A DNA stretch of 64,000 nt from Marinomonas transparens (GCF_016463975.1 NZ_JAEMNX010000002.1:310001-374000); one strand, 5' to 3'; positions 35,278 to 45,240 are shown, counted from the first letter of the stretch. Notes: generated by a model from the letters alone, not told the origin. Program-made: numbers and translations.

Positions 35278-36696
35278 TTAGTTCCCCATCAAGTCTGCCT
35301 TAATGATATAAAGACGATTCGAATCAACCGTGTCTGTATCTAACATTTTTTGCTCTAACTTGCCTTTGGTTGACCAAGCGGCAAAATCGTCATCATTTAA
35401 CACACCTAAATGGTGTTCATCGATTACCCAAAGACCTTCCATTTTATCGTGTGGATAAGCCACTTCTTTGACCATGTCCACTACCAAGGTTTTGTTAACC
35501 GGTTTAATGTCTTTTGCCGCTAGCGCATCCCAACCATTTTTCTCGGTATACTGCTCTAAGGTCAAACCATCAATCATCAACCCATGGCTGACATCACGAG
35601 TAATAGAGGACGACAAAGCAACAGTAGAAAGTTTCGTTCCCGTGGTTAAATCGATACGATAAACCTGCTTTTGGGCATTAGGATTTGCCTTCTTAGGACC
35701 GCCCAAAAGGAAGCTACCATCCCGCTCAATTACTAAAAATTTATTCGCTGTCAAAGTAGCAATCTCTGAATTGGCATTTTGCGCTTTTTCTTGTCGATAC
35801 AAATACTGCTCAGTTTTTCCATTGGTTAAATCCACTGTCACTATGCGTGTTATGTCCCCCTTTTGTGCCGCTTTATTTGGATTTTTCATGGTTGACTGCA
35901 TAATGCCCACCAAGGTGGTTTCATCTGGCGTAATCGCTAGACCTTCCATGCCACGATTAGGGCGGCGATGTTGGAATACGGCAGGCAAATGGAATACATC
36001 ACGACCATCGTCTTTAAAAGCATTTATACGCCCTATTTCCACGCCATTACTATCAAAATGAACAATATGCGGGCCGTATTCGTCGCTTACCCAAAAAGTG
36101 CCATCTTTCAATGCAACTAAACCTTCCCCATCTAAACCATAATCATCCAATTTAATTGGGTTGGTTACCTTGTCATAAGGCTGATCATCATTCATTAACA
36201 CAGGCTTACCATTGGCATGATATGGCGTTTCCCCCGTTCCTCCCAACGCTGAAGAGTTAGGCAAACCTGAGATCAAACTACCTTCAGGGTGCTTAAGTAA
36301 AATAGCTTTCACCATCACGACCTTGCCATCCGCTTCGACTTCGAACAGGCCAATACGAGGAGTATAAGACGCAATAGGGAAACTCTTGCCTTTACCATAG
36401 TCCCCCTTGTAGTTGGCATTCGGACCACGATCAGTTAAAGCATAAAACTGATTCGCTTCGCTTGGGTGAGCTGTCATTGCAGAACCATAACCGCCATTAC
36501 GAATTTCAAACGCTTGATTGGTTTTTCCGTCAATCAAATCACCACGCAATACAGAATAAGGTAACTCGCTACCTTCTTTCGGAAAACTATCCACAAAGTC
36601 CGTTGTCCCTTGTGTCGATACCGTCGATACCTTGGTAGCACAGCCACCGATAACAGCCGCAGAAACCAAACTCGCTAACCAGATTTTACCCGTCAT
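35278..36696 (-). CDS. Phytase-like esterase-domain lipoprotein
   Basis: A 472-residue exported lipoprotein: signal peptide with lipobox VIGGC (Cys at about 19). The body is a beta-propeller of the 'esterase-like activity of phytase' type. Repeated segments such as YALTDRGPNANY, DGEGLVALKDGTFWVSDEYGPHIVHF, NRGMEGLAITPD, MEGLWVIDEHHLGVLNDDDF are typical. It probably hydrolyses a phosphate ester or lactone in the periplasm; the reaction is not established. Asp after the lipid Cys, which would retain it in the inner membrane, is absent (Ala-Thr follows), so outer-membrane anchoring is likely. Single gene with its own terminator. Confidence 0.82.
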   Translation of the reverse strand: MTGKIWLASLVSAAVIGGCATKVSTVSTQGTTDFVDSFPKEGSELPYSVLRGDLIDGKTNQAFEIRNGGYGSAMTAHPSEANQFYALTDRGPNANYKGDYGKGKSFPIASYTPRIGLFEVEADGKVVMVKAILLKHPEGSLISGLPNSSALGGTGETPYHANGKPVLMNDDQPYDKVTNPIKLDDYGLDGEGLVALKDGTFWVSDEYGPHIVHFDSNGVEIGRINAFKDDGRDVFHLPAVFQHRRPNRGMEGLAITPDETTLVGIMQSTMKNPNKAAQKGDITRIVTVDLTNGKTEQYLYRQEKAQNANSEIATLTANKFLVIERDGSFLLGGPKKANPNAQKQVYRIDLTTGTKLSTVALSSSITRDVSHGLMIDGLTLEQYTEKNGWDALAAKDIKPVNKTLVVDMVKEVAYPHDKMEGLWVIDEHHLGVLNDDDFAAWSTKGKLEQKMLDTDTVDSNRLYIIKADLMGN

Positions 36697-36813
36697 TTCT
36701 TGCCCCTTTAGTGAATTAGCACTCTTATGATTGTCACTTCAGGGTAAGGGCTTGTGATGACATTTTAATGACCTCCGCTGAAAAGGTGATCCCTAGATAT
36801 CAACAATAAAAAA

Positions 36814-36836
36814 GCCAGCATAGCTAAGCTGCTGGC
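36814..36836 (-). terminator. Intrinsic terminator after the hybrid kinase gene
   Basis: GCCAGCA / TGCTGGC stem with an internal AGCT/AGCT-like loop, followed on the minus strand by a run of six T. It is about 75 bases after the kinase stop. Its stem is nearly the same as that of the aceA terminator near 38890. Confidence 0.75.
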
Positions 36837-36909
36837 CTTATCACCTCTATCTCGTCAATCAGCACAGGCGTTAATACCTTGCCTTGTTTTAACTTAATAC
36901 TTTAAAAAC

Positions 36910-38739
36910 TCAATCTAAGCCAACCCAAGAAGCCTTTCCTATTCGAACGCTACTAATAATGGATTCTAAGTCTTCGAACAAAAAAGGCTTGCTTAAAAAG
37001 TCATTCATGCCAGACGCCAAACATTTTCGTTTTACCTCTTCCTCAACATGAGCGGTAAGCGCGATAATAGGTGTTTTCTTTAAATGCTTATCCTTTTCAA
37101 TCTGACGAATGCCTAAAGTGGCTGAAAAGCCATCCATTTCAGGCATATTGCAGTCCATAAAAATGACATCGTAACACTGGGACGAATCAAATTTATCCAG
37201 CGCCATGACGCCCGTCTCAGCCAAATCAACAGTGCATCCCAACTTAATAAGAAACTGCTCACAAATCATTTGATTTACATTGTTATCTTCCACTAACAAA
37301 ATATGCAAACCACCTTGTGCCTCAGCACTTATCACTGATTCTTCTGGGCCTTTTGATACTGGCTCATTCAGCGTTTCATCAACGGGTAAGGTAAATGGAA
37401 GTGCTACGGTAAAAACAGTACCAACCCCAACCGTACTCTTCACAGAAATAGTCCCTCCCATAAGATTAACCACCCGCTGAGTAATACTTAACCCCAGCCC
37501 TGTCCCTCGAACATTAGGATTAAACTGGTTGACCTGATAAAACTGCTCAAAAATCTGTTGCTGATCTTGAGGCGAAATACCAATACCTGTGTCCCTTACT
37601 GCAAAAGACATTATCACTGTACTTTTATCATCACTGTCCTTGCAGGAGACTTCTATGGATATTTCTCCTTCATCAGTAAATTTGAAGGCATTACCAACAA
37701 GGTTGTATAAAATTTGATGAAGTCGATAAGAATCCCCTTGTACGAACTCAGGGACATCATGAATAGCGCAGGTTAACTTTATTGCCTTTTCCTCAAACTG
37801 GGGTGAAAGCAACAGCATCACGTCATTGACGACATTACGTGAGCTAAATGCGCTTTTTTCTAATTCCAGTTGCTCTGCATTAATTTTGGAGTAATCTAAA
37901 ATATTATTAATAATGTGCATTAAGGTGCGACCAGCACTATTAATCGCAGTAACTTGCTGCTGCTGCTGCTCACTAAGATCCCCCATAGCCAGCAACTGAG
38001 CCATACCCAGCACACCATTCATTGGTGTTCTTATTTCATGGGTCATCGCTGCCAAAAAGTCCGCTTTTGCTTGGCCTGCAAGCTCAGCTTCCACCTTCGC
38101 TTTTTCTAACTCTTCGGCTTGAGCTGAAAGCTTTAAATTATCATTCAGTGCCTGCCAATACACACGATTTTGCTGTTTCCCAGTAAGAAAAACAAACACA
38201 CCGTAGGCACAAATTAAGCTGGCAACGACCCAGTTACCAGGACCATTCAAAAACAGTGCAGCCGATAAAGCAAAGGTAGAGCAGATCAATATACAATAGC
38301 TGCGTAAGATCTTATAAGAAGGCGCCAAAACAGTAACGCCACCGATACCTATACCAGCTGTGGCGATCATATTAGCCGTAACAGCTATATTAATGTCTGG
38401 ATTAACATAATACAGCCAAGCTGTGCTGCTCCCCCAAATAATAGCGGATCCATTGTAGATAAAACTAAGGTAGGCATAGCACGACGAAATATCAATATCA
38501 TTGGATGAATAGACTTTGAAATACAAAATCAGGCGATACACTTGTAACAGCATAAAACATCCAGAAAACGCACCAATAATGCCTAGATGTTCACGCGCTG
38601 GCGTAGAACTGAAAACAATGACCCAAAATGCAAGCAGATAGAAGATTCCCCCATATCTGGCGCGCCTAGCTAAGTCTTTTAAACTAATATCATTGACTTG
38701 CTTATTACCCAGTGTATAACGTGAATTATTCAATGACAT
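36910..38739 (-). CDS. Hybrid sensor histidine kinase with receiver domain
   Basis: About 609 residues from the ATG (MSLNNSRY); a TTG four codons upstream is possible. The N-terminal part has about six hydrophobic helices (residues 25-195, no recognised sensor domain). A short coiled coil precedes a HisKA domain with the phospho-His in MTHEIRTPMNGVLGM (about 235), then a HATPase domain (VGNAFKFTDEGEI, DTGIGIS, GTGLGLSIT). A C-terminal receiver has the phospho-Asp in VIFMDCNMPEMDG (about 530). There is no HPt domain, so phosphate would pass to an HPt or regulator elsewhere. No response-regulator gene is adjacent. The signal is unknown. Confidence 0.9.
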   Translation of the reverse strand: MSLNNSRYTLGNKQVNDISLKDLARRARYGGIFYLLAFWVIVFSSTPAREHLGIIGAFSGCFMLLQVYRLILYFKVYSSNDIDISSCYAYLSFIYNGSAIIWGSSTAWLYYVNPDINIAVTANMIATAGIGIGGVTVLAPSYKILRSYCILICSTFALSAALFLNGPGNWVVASLICAYGVFVFLTGKQQNRVYWQALNDNLKLSAQAEELEKAKVEAELAGQAKADFLAAMTHEIRTPMNGVLGMAQLLAMGDLSEQQQQQVTAINSAGRTLMHIINNILDYSKINAEQLELEKSAFSSRNVVNDVMLLLSPQFEEKAIKLTCAIHDVPEFVQGDSYRLHQILYNLVGNAFKFTDEGEISIEVSCKDSDDKSTVIMSFAVRDTGIGISPQDQQQIFEQFYQVNQFNPNVRGTGLGLSITQRVVNLMGGTISVKSTVGVGTVFTVALPFTLPVDETLNEPVSKGPEESVISAEAQGGLHILLVEDNNVNQMICEQFLIKLGCTVDLAETGVMALDKFDSSQCYDVIFMDCNMPEMDGFSATLGIRQIEKDKHLKKTPIIALTAHVEEEVKRKCLASGMNDFLSKPFLFEDLESIISSVRIGKASWVGLD

Positions 38740-38878
38740 TCTCAGAATCAATGGTTAAGAGCTTGGATTACATCAGTGAAGAAATCTAATCCATTCAATA
38801 ATAGTCGCTTTTCAATTGCATTGGAAACCCACTTAAAGTGACTTTATACCATCAAGATGGCCGCTAAGGCATACACCA

Positions 38879-38909
38879 AAAGGCCAGCAGGGATAAACTG
38901 CTGGCCTTT
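38879..38909 (-). terminator. Intrinsic terminator after aceA
   Basis: A perfect stem GGCCAGCAG / CTGCTGGCC with a seven-base loop, extended by A/T pairs and four T on the minus strand. It lies about 35 bases past the aceA stop. The stem resembles the terminator at 36814. Confidence 0.75.
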
Positions 38910-38943
38910 ACTATCAATTTCAAGTTAATGGATATTGATTTAA

Positions 38944-40545
38944 TCAAACCACAAATTGGTTCATGGTGTTATCTTTGCCTGAAGCTTTAAGAGCCTGAGC
39001 GCCAGAAAAATACTCTTTATGGTCATCACCAATATTCGATCCAGACATATCTTGGTGCTTCACACAGGCCAACCCTTGACGAATTTCTTTGCGCTGTACT
39101 TCCAATACATAACCCAACATACCTTGCTCACCAAAGTAATCTTTCGCCAAATTATCGGTCGATAAAGCCGCCGTATGGTAAGTCGGCAAGGTAATCAAGT
39201 GATGGAAAATTCCGGCCTGTGCCGCTGCATCTTTTTGGAAAGCGCGAATGCGCTCATCCGCTTCCAAAGCCAATGCCGTACCATCGTAATCTTGCGACAT
39301 CAGCTGATCACGCTGATATGGCGTCATATTTTCACCTTCAGCCAACCAAGCATCAAATACTTGTTGACGGAAGTTCAATGTCCAGTTGAAAGATGGGCTG
39401 TTGTTGTAAACCAACTTGGCATTCGGCACCACATCACGAATACGATTCACAATGGCAGCGATTTGCCCGATATGGGGTTTTTCCGTTTCGATCCACAATA
39501 AATCCGCGCCATTTTGCAAAGAGGTAATGCAATCTAACACCACACGATCCACGCCGGTATCCGGCTTAAAGCGCACCAAACCATTAGCTAAACGCGTTGG
39601 TTTAATCAGGCGATCACCGAGTTTAACGGCCATATCGCCCGGCTGCATCTGCTGCAAAGAAGTCACTTCTTCTCCATCGATAAAGGCGTTGTATTGCTCA
39701 GCCAAATCCCCCGCGTTTTGCGATACAGGAATTTTTTGTGTCAAACCCGCGCCCAACGAATCAGTACGGGCCACAATTACCCCATCGTCCACACCCAATT
39801 CTAAAAAGGCGTAACGCACGGCATTAATTTTCGCTAAAAAATCTTCATGCGGAACCGTTACCTTGCCATCTTGGTGACCACATTGTTTTGCATCAGACAC
39901 TTGGTTTTCGATTTGAATACAGCAAGCCCCCGCCTCAATCATCTTCTTGGCCAACAGATACGTCGCTTCTTCGTTACCAAAGCCTGCATCAATATCCGCA
40001 ATAATTGGCACCACATGGGTTTCAAAACTGTCGACTTGTTGTTGCACCGCCTGCTCTCGTACCTGATCGCCGGCTTCTCTAGCTTCGTCCATTTCTTTAA
40101 ACAAATGCTGTAACTCACGAGCATCCGCTTGTTTCAAAAAGGTGTACAATTCTTCAATCAAGGCTGGCACAGAGGTTTTCTCATGCATGGATTGATCTGG
40201 CAAAGGACCAAATTCGGAGCGCATCGCCGCGACCATCCAGCCAGACAAATAAAGGTAACGACTGCGTGTCGTGCCAAAGTGCTTCTTAATTGAAATCATC
40301 TTCTGTTGACCAATAAAGCCATGCCAGCACCCCAAAGACTGAGTATAGTTAGCAGGATCTTTATCATAGCTCGCCATGTCTTCACGCAGGATTTTGGCGG
40401 TATATTTAGCAATATCTAAGCCACTACGAAAGCGATTTTGCAGCTGCATTCTCGCCACCGACTCTGGGTTCATCGCCGCCCATGATGGACCTTGTTGATT
40501 AATGATATTACTCGCCTGTTGAGTTTTGTTTTTATACGTTTGCAT
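38944..40545 (-). CDS. aceA: Isocitrate lyase
   Basis: Glyoxylate-shunt enzyme cleaving isocitrate to glyoxylate and succinate. It has 533 residues from the ATG (MQTYKNKT); a GTG four codons earlier also fits. It is the long form seen in pseudomonads and relatives, about 100 residues longer than E. coli AceA. The active-site Cys motif appears as KQCGHQDGK (KKCGH in E. coli). Metal and substrate segments ADIDAGFGNEEAT and LVYNNSPSFNW are present. It follows glcB in the same direction after about 75 bases, so the two shunt enzymes may share the promoter region facing the XRE-type regulator. Confidence 0.95.
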   Translation of the reverse strand: MQTYKNKTQQASNIINQQGPSWAAMNPESVARMQLQNRFRSGLDIAKYTAKILREDMASYDKDPANYTQSLGCWHGFIGQQKMISIKKHFGTTRSRYLYLSGWMVAAMRSEFGPLPDQSMHEKTSVPALIEELYTFLKQADARELQHLFKEMDEAREAGDQVREQAVQQQVDSFETHVVPIIADIDAGFGNEEATYLLAKKMIEAGACCIQIENQVSDAKQCGHQDGKVTVPHEDFLAKINAVRYAFLELGVDDGVIVARTDSLGAGLTQKIPVSQNAGDLAEQYNAFIDGEEVTSLQQMQPGDMAVKLGDRLIKPTRLANGLVRFKPDTGVDRVVLDCITSLQNGADLLWIETEKPHIGQIAAIVNRIRDVVPNAKLVYNNSPSFNWTLNFRQQVFDAWLAEGENMTPYQRDQLMSQDYDGTALALEADERIRAFQKDAAAQAGIFHHLITLPTYHTAALSTDNLAKDYFGEQGMLGYVLEVQRKEIRQGLACVKHQDMSGSNIGDDHKEYFSGAQALKASGKDNTMNQFVV

Positions 40546-40618
40546 ACTCTTTCTCACTCTATTTAGATTGATAAATGTCGTTTTTCAAATGAATAATTTT
40601 TTATAAACCTCTAGCCGA

Positions 40619-42793
40619 TTAACTCACTTCTTTCACCCTCAGTCGGTAAGCGTGAAGCAGGGGTTCGGTATAACCGTTGGGTTGAATAACCCCTTTAAAA
40701 ATCAAGTCTTGTGCGGCGCGAAAGGCTAAGCTCGACTCAACGTTAGGCATCATCGGACAATAACCTTCGGTACCTTTATTTTGCTCATCCACTACCATGG
40801 CCATACGCTGCATCACCTCATCAATTTGCGCTTTAGTGCAAATACCATGGAGCAACCAGTTCGCTAAGTGTTGGCTAGAAATTCGTAAGGTGGCACGGTC
40901 TTCCATCAAGCCGACATTGTTAATATCTGGCACTTTCGAACAGCCAACGCCTGCTTCTACCCAGCGCACCACGTAACCCAGCAAACCTTGAACGTTGTTC
41001 TCTATTTCCCGCTCAATCACCTTGCTCGATAAGGTCAAACTATTGGGAATAGTTGGAATCGTAAGCAAATCGGTAAAACTCGCTGTAGAACGACGTTTAA
41101 TACGCTCCTGCACTTCAAAGACATTCACTTGGTGATAATGCAACGCGTGTAAAGTCGCCGCCGTTGGTGAAGGCACCCAAGCTGTATTCGCACCCGCTTT
41201 AGGATGGGCTACTTTTGCTTCCATCATCGCCGCCATTTCATCAGGCATGGCCCACATGCCCTTACCTATCTGCGCTTTACCTGGCAAACCACATTGCAAA
41301 CCGATGTCCACATTGCGATTTTCATAAGCTTGAATCCATGGCTGAGCTTTAATCTGATCTTTTGGTAAAAATGGCCCAGCGTGCATACTGGTATGAATCT
41401 CGTCACCAGTTCGATCCAAAAAACCGGTATTAATGAAGAACACCCGTGATTTTGCCTGACGAATACACTCTTTCAGGTTCAAGGTGGTGCGACGTTCCTC
41501 ATCCATAATGCCGACCTTAACCGTGTTCTCTGGCAAACCTAACATCTGTTCTACGCGTCCAAACAACTGGCAAGCAAACGCCACTTCTTCTGGCCCATGC
41601 ATCTTGGGTTTAACCACGTAAATGCTGCCGGTGCGGCTATTGCGAATACCGCTTGTACGCTGCAAATCAAGTGCACCAATCAACACAGTCACCACCGCAT
41701 CCACAATACCTTCAGGCACAAAATTGCCCTGTGCATCCTGCATTAAATCGCATTCCATCAAATGCCCAACATTACGTACCAACAATAGCGAACGGCCATG
41801 TAAGCGGTATTCCTTATTATCCAAATCGGTGAAAAAGCGATCAGGGGCCATACGTCGCGTCTGTACTTGTCCGCCTTTCACAAAACGGGCTTCCAAGGTG
41901 CCTTGCATCAAACCCAACCAATTGCGGTAAACTTCAACCTTGTCCTCTGCGTCCACCGCGGCAACAGAGTCTTCACAATCCATGATGGTACTTAATGCTG
42001 ACTCAATCAGGATGTCGTTGATATGCGCTTTGTCTTTGGCGCCATTTTGACCATTACGGTCAAATTGGATTTCCACGTGCAAACCATTATTTTTTAACAA
42101 TACAGATTCTGGATCACTGCGCTGACCGTTTACCGCCACTAGCTGACAAGGCTGCTGCAACCCGCTCTGACTGCCATCGTCAAAAAAGGCCAATAAATGA
42201 TGGTAATACATCACATAACTGCTGACGTTTTGATGAGACCCAGTCTCAAGAGGGAATACTTCATCCAAAAAGGCTTTCGCCTTAGCAATCACCAGCTCAC
42301 CACGCGCCGCGTTATAATTCTGATGAGCCTCCAACCCTGCACTTTTAGGAACCACATCGGTACCGTAAAAGGCATCGTACAAACTGCCCCAGCGAGCATT
42401 GGCGGCATTCAATGCAAAGCGCGCGTTCTTCACGGGAACCACTAACTGCGGCCCAGCAAGTGTCGCAATTTCTGCATCCACATTGCTTGTCGTAATACTG
42501 AAGTCTTCACCTTCATCGACGAGGTAACCTATTTCACGCAAAAAACCTTCGTAGGCTTGCATATCTAACGGTTGCCCTTGTCGAGCAAGATGCCATTGAT
42601 CGATCTGCTGCTGCATACGATCTCGGGTCACTAATAGCTGTCGATTAATGGGAGACAGATCCTCGATTAGCTGATCAAGATCATGCCAGAACTTGGTCGG
42701 ATCAATATCATGAAGTGGCAGTACTTCTTCATTGATGAAGCTGCCAAACTCTGGGTGAATCACATTGTTCTTTTTAGATAGAGGCATATTCAT
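40619..42793 (-). CDS. glcB: Malate synthase G
   Basis: A 724-residue glyoxylate-condensing enzyme (acetyl-CoA plus glyoxylate to malate), standard length for the G isoform. Landmarks are MDCEDSVAAVDAEDKVEVY, RNVGHLMECDLM, YVVKPKMHGPEEVAFA with the catalytic Arg nearby (GIMDEERRTTLNL), and FINTGFLDRTGDEIHTSM. The start ATG has AGGA seven bases upstream. It is divergent from the XRE-type regulator gene across a 144-base region and followed by aceA. Confidence 0.96.
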   Translation of the reverse strand: MNMPLSKKNNVIHPEFGSFINEEVLPLHDIDPTKFWHDLDQLIEDLSPINRQLLVTRDRMQQQIDQWHLARQGQPLDMQAYEGFLREIGYLVDEGEDFSITTSNVDAEIATLAGPQLVVPVKNARFALNAANARWGSLYDAFYGTDVVPKSAGLEAHQNYNAARGELVIAKAKAFLDEVFPLETGSHQNVSSYVMYYHHLLAFFDDGSQSGLQQPCQLVAVNGQRSDPESVLLKNNGLHVEIQFDRNGQNGAKDKAHINDILIESALSTIMDCEDSVAAVDAEDKVEVYRNWLGLMQGTLEARFVKGGQVQTRRMAPDRFFTDLDNKEYRLHGRSLLLVRNVGHLMECDLMQDAQGNFVPEGIVDAVVTVLIGALDLQRTSGIRNSRTGSIYVVKPKMHGPEEVAFACQLFGRVEQMLGLPENTVKVGIMDEERRTTLNLKECIRQAKSRVFFINTGFLDRTGDEIHTSMHAGPFLPKDQIKAQPWIQAYENRNVDIGLQCGLPGKAQIGKGMWAMPDEMAAMMEAKVAHPKAGANTAWVPSPTAATLHALHYHQVNVFEVQERIKRRSTASFTDLLTIPTIPNSLTLSSKVIEREIENNVQGLLGYVVRWVEAGVGCSKVPDINNVGLMEDRATLRISSQHLANWLLHGICTKAQIDEVMQRMAMVVDEQNKGTEGYCPMMPNVESSLAFRAAQDLIFKGVIQPNGYTEPLLHAYRLRVKEVS

Positions 42794-42914
42794 CTCGCTT
42801 TCCTTCTTTAGTGAGCTTTATTCTTATCTTTATCAAGTTAGCAATGAGAAAACCCTGTTCCCCTTGCTTGATTTATAGTTTATTCCCAACTAATATAAAA
42901 TTTCACAATAAGAA

Positions 42915-42927
42915 TTACACAGTGTAA
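42915..42927. promoter_or_regulatory. Palindromic operator candidate between glcB and the XRE regulator
   Basis: TTACAC-A-GTGTAA, a perfect 6+6 inverted repeat with one central base, ending 10 bases before the regulator's ATG and about 120 bases upstream of glcB. Related TTTCACAAT and TTTTACAAAA stretches flank it, so there may be several half-sites. The position fits autorepression by the encoded regulator. Confidence 0.5.
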
Positions 42928-42937
42928 ATTTTACAAA

Positions 42938-44464
42938 ATGAAAAATAAAAATAACCTTAATCGCAAAGCCCATTTTTTGGGCACCAAGATTCGCAACCTG
43001 CGTAAGCGCAACCGTTTGACCATGGAAGACCTGTCGGCACGATGCATCAAGGTCGACGCGGAATCGGCACCTTCAGTGTCTTATCTGTCGATGATAGAAA
43101 GGGGCAAACGCATTCCCAGTGAAGACGTATTGGAAGTTATTGCCGAGGTTTTTCAAAAAAATATCGAATGGTTTCTGGACGATATTCCCGAAGAAGAAGC
43201 CATCACTCCATCAAAGGGGTCTGGTGGTGGCATTAACGGCATGGCTTTAGAACCGAACTTTTTATTTTCTAAAGAAATATTACAAATCGCCATACCAGAA
43301 ATGCTCTCACAAACTGGCACCAGTGGCCGCCAATTTGCTCACTTATTAATTCGCGCACACCAAGAACATCATCAAAATCATTTTCCTGACCTAGAACGTG
43401 CCGCTGAAGAAGTCGGACTGAAGCGCTTGCCATTAAGCCTTGACGATATTATCGCCATCACCAAGCAAATGGGCCTACAGATAAAATGGTTTCGTAAGAC
43501 GCCTTTATCAATATTAGAAAGCATGGGCATTGATGAAAGCCATGTGGTCACGTCATTTTTCGATCCACCAAGTACCATCTACGTAAATCAAATCATGAAA
43601 AAACAAGCACAGCGCTTGAAGTACAACCTCGCAGTGCATATTGGTCATGCGGTATTGCACGACAAAGACGGTATGAAAAATGTGCTCGTCACAGGGCGCA
43701 ATGAAATTACCCCCTTACAAGCACAACACTCAAAAATGCAATCCTCTGGCATGGACGCTCAGGATATTTTGCACGCGTGGCGGGATTTTGAATGTAGCTT
43801 TTTTGCAGGCGCTTTATTGTGTCCTAAAGTCCCCTTTCGGCAAATGCTGGATCGTAACGGTTACGAGATCAATACAGCCCAATTAGCAGGCGTTTCAGAG
43901 TCCGTGGCCATGCGACGCATGACCGCTGCGTCGCCTTATCCCCACTGGCATTATTTTGATGCCTACGCACCGGGTAAACTCAAAGCCGTGTACAGAGGTA
44001 ATGGCATTCCCTTACCTTGGGGAAATATGAGTATGGTGGAAGACCCTTGCCAGCATTGGGCGGTATTTCGCATGATCAGCGAACCCACCATAGGCACATC
44101 AGCGCAAATATCGATTCTCAATACGGGAGACGAACCACGTATTTATGCTTGTGAATCCGTCAAGGTGCAAGACCTCGCGGGCAACAGCCATGTACTTTGC
44201 TCTGGCATCGACCTCAACCCAGCCATCAACGCCCAAGGCAAAGACGCTCTCTCCATCGCTGACGACTTACGCCAAGCCTGTGTAACAAAAGGCGGCTCAT
44301 CACACATTCCGAAAAGCATTAAGAAGGATCTAATGAGCGTAGCGAAAATCCTCAATATCAACTGGATAGAACGCGGCATAGAAAACGATGCGAGGCTCAT
44401 CTGCTCACGCGGCGCGGTATGCCCAAGATCACCCAGTTGCTATCAGCAATGTGAGGCGAGTTAG
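42938..44464 (+). CDS. XRE-family regulator with IrrE-like central region, divergent from the glyoxylate shunt
   Basis: A 508-residue regulator. The helix-turn-helix covers about residues 10-80 (LGTKIRNLRKRNRLTMEDL, SYLSMIERGKRIPS). The middle (about 130-260) resembles the IrrE/ImmA region, but the protease motif HExxH is degenerate: HIGHAVLH. The C-terminal part (about 290-500) resembles the ScfR/RamB-type domain, ending in a Cys cluster (CSRGAVCPRSPSCYQQC). RamB and ScfR act on acetate/propionate and glyoxylate genes in other bacteria, so control of aceA and glcB in response to acyl-CoA is a reasonable inference. From recall, such proteins may be labelled DUF3612. No ribosome site is visible before the ATG. 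Confidence 0.82.
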   Translation: MKNKNNLNRKAHFLGTKIRNLRKRNRLTMEDLSARCIKVDAESAPSVSYLSMIERGKRIPSEDVLEVIAEVFQKNIEWFLDDIPEEEAITPSKGSGGGINGMALEPNFLFSKEILQIAIPEMLSQTGTSGRQFAHLLIRAHQEHHQNHFPDLERAAEEVGLKRLPLSLDDIIAITKQMGLQIKWFRKTPLSILESMGIDESHVVTSFFDPPSTIYVNQIMKKQAQRLKYNLAVHIGHAVLHDKDGMKNVLVTGRNEITPLQAQHSKMQSSGMDAQDILHAWRDFECSFFAGALLCPKVPFRQMLDRNGYEINTAQLAGVSESVAMRRMTAASPYPHWHYFDAYAPGKLKAVYRGNGIPLPWGNMSMVEDPCQHWAVFRMISEPTIGTSAQISILNTGDEPRIYACESVKVQDLAGNSHVLCSGIDLNPAINAQGKDALSIADDLRQACVTKGGSSHIPKSIKKDLMSVAKILNINWIERGIENDARLICSRGAVCPRSPSCYQQCEAS

Positions 44465-44598
44465 TCTTCTTAATTGGAAAATATTGTTCTTCTGTAACCG
44501 CAAAGCCTTGTATCGTTTCATGCTGGTAGACAATTAAAAAGCATTTTAGTATCGACGAGTCAGGTACAAAATAGTAACTAGCCTTTCTCAGGATTGAT

Positions 44599-45240
44599 AT
44601 GAAACCAAATTATTTAGTTCATGAGGACATCTACATTGCAGCGAAAGAAGCTGGTTGGAATGGTTGGGGTGGTAATCAAGGGTTAGCGGACGCCAAACTG
44701 GTTTCACGATTTATGGCGTTGAAAGAAAGACCATCTAAAGGCAAGCTTCTTGAGCTTGGTTGCGGTGAAGGCCATCACTGTCGGACGTTTACAAAGCTGG
44801 GTTATGAAACCACGGGGGTGGATATTTCCTCAACAGCGATCGAATGGGCAAAAGAAAAGGCCGTGCTGACTGGCATTAAAAGCCGTTTTTTTGTTGCAGA
44901 TCTAACCGAGATGTCTTTAACCCTAACCGATAAATATCAAGTCATTATTGATGGAAATTGTCTGCATTGCATCATTGGCAATGACCGCTCTACATTTTTA
45001 AACCATACATACAAGGCACTGGAATCTGACGGTATCTTTTTTGTCAGTAGCTTATGCTCGAAAGACAATGACAATCATCAGATCCTGCGCGACGGCATTC
45101 CTTATCGACACATAACTTCAATGGAAAATTTAATCACAGAACTGAAAAACATTGGTTTTATCATACTAAAAACCGTGCTTTATGAACGCCAGGATTACAA
45201 TCACATCACAATCCATGTTAGAAAACCCAGTGAGATATGA
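44599..45240 (+). CDS. Class I SAM-dependent methyltransferase
   Basis: A 213-residue protein with the Rossmann-type methyltransferase fold. Motif I LLELGCGEGHHCRTF lies at about 50-65 and the acidic residue after beta-2 in TTGVDISSTAIEWA at about 75. FFVADLTEM and YQVIIDGNCLHCI follow. The layout is like TehB/thiopurine-type small-molecule methyltransferases; the substrate is unknown. It is a single gene with no clear partners; 134 bases upstream of it hold no recognisable element. Confidence 0.82.
   Translation: MKPNYLVHEDIYIAAKEAGWNGWGGNQGLADAKLVSRFMALKERPSKGKLLELGCGEGHHCRTFTKLGYETTGVDISSTAIEWAKEKAVLTGIKSRFFVADLTEMSLTLTDKYQVIIDGNCLHCIIGNDRSTFLNHTYKALESDGIFFVSSLCSKDNDNHQILRDGIPYRHITSMENLITELKNIGFIILKTVLYERQDYNHITIHVRKPSEI

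Noticed and set aside
39416-39814. Plus-strand 132-codon open frame inside aceA
   Set aside because: Antisense to isocitrate lyase; the low stop frequency reflects codon use of the real gene.
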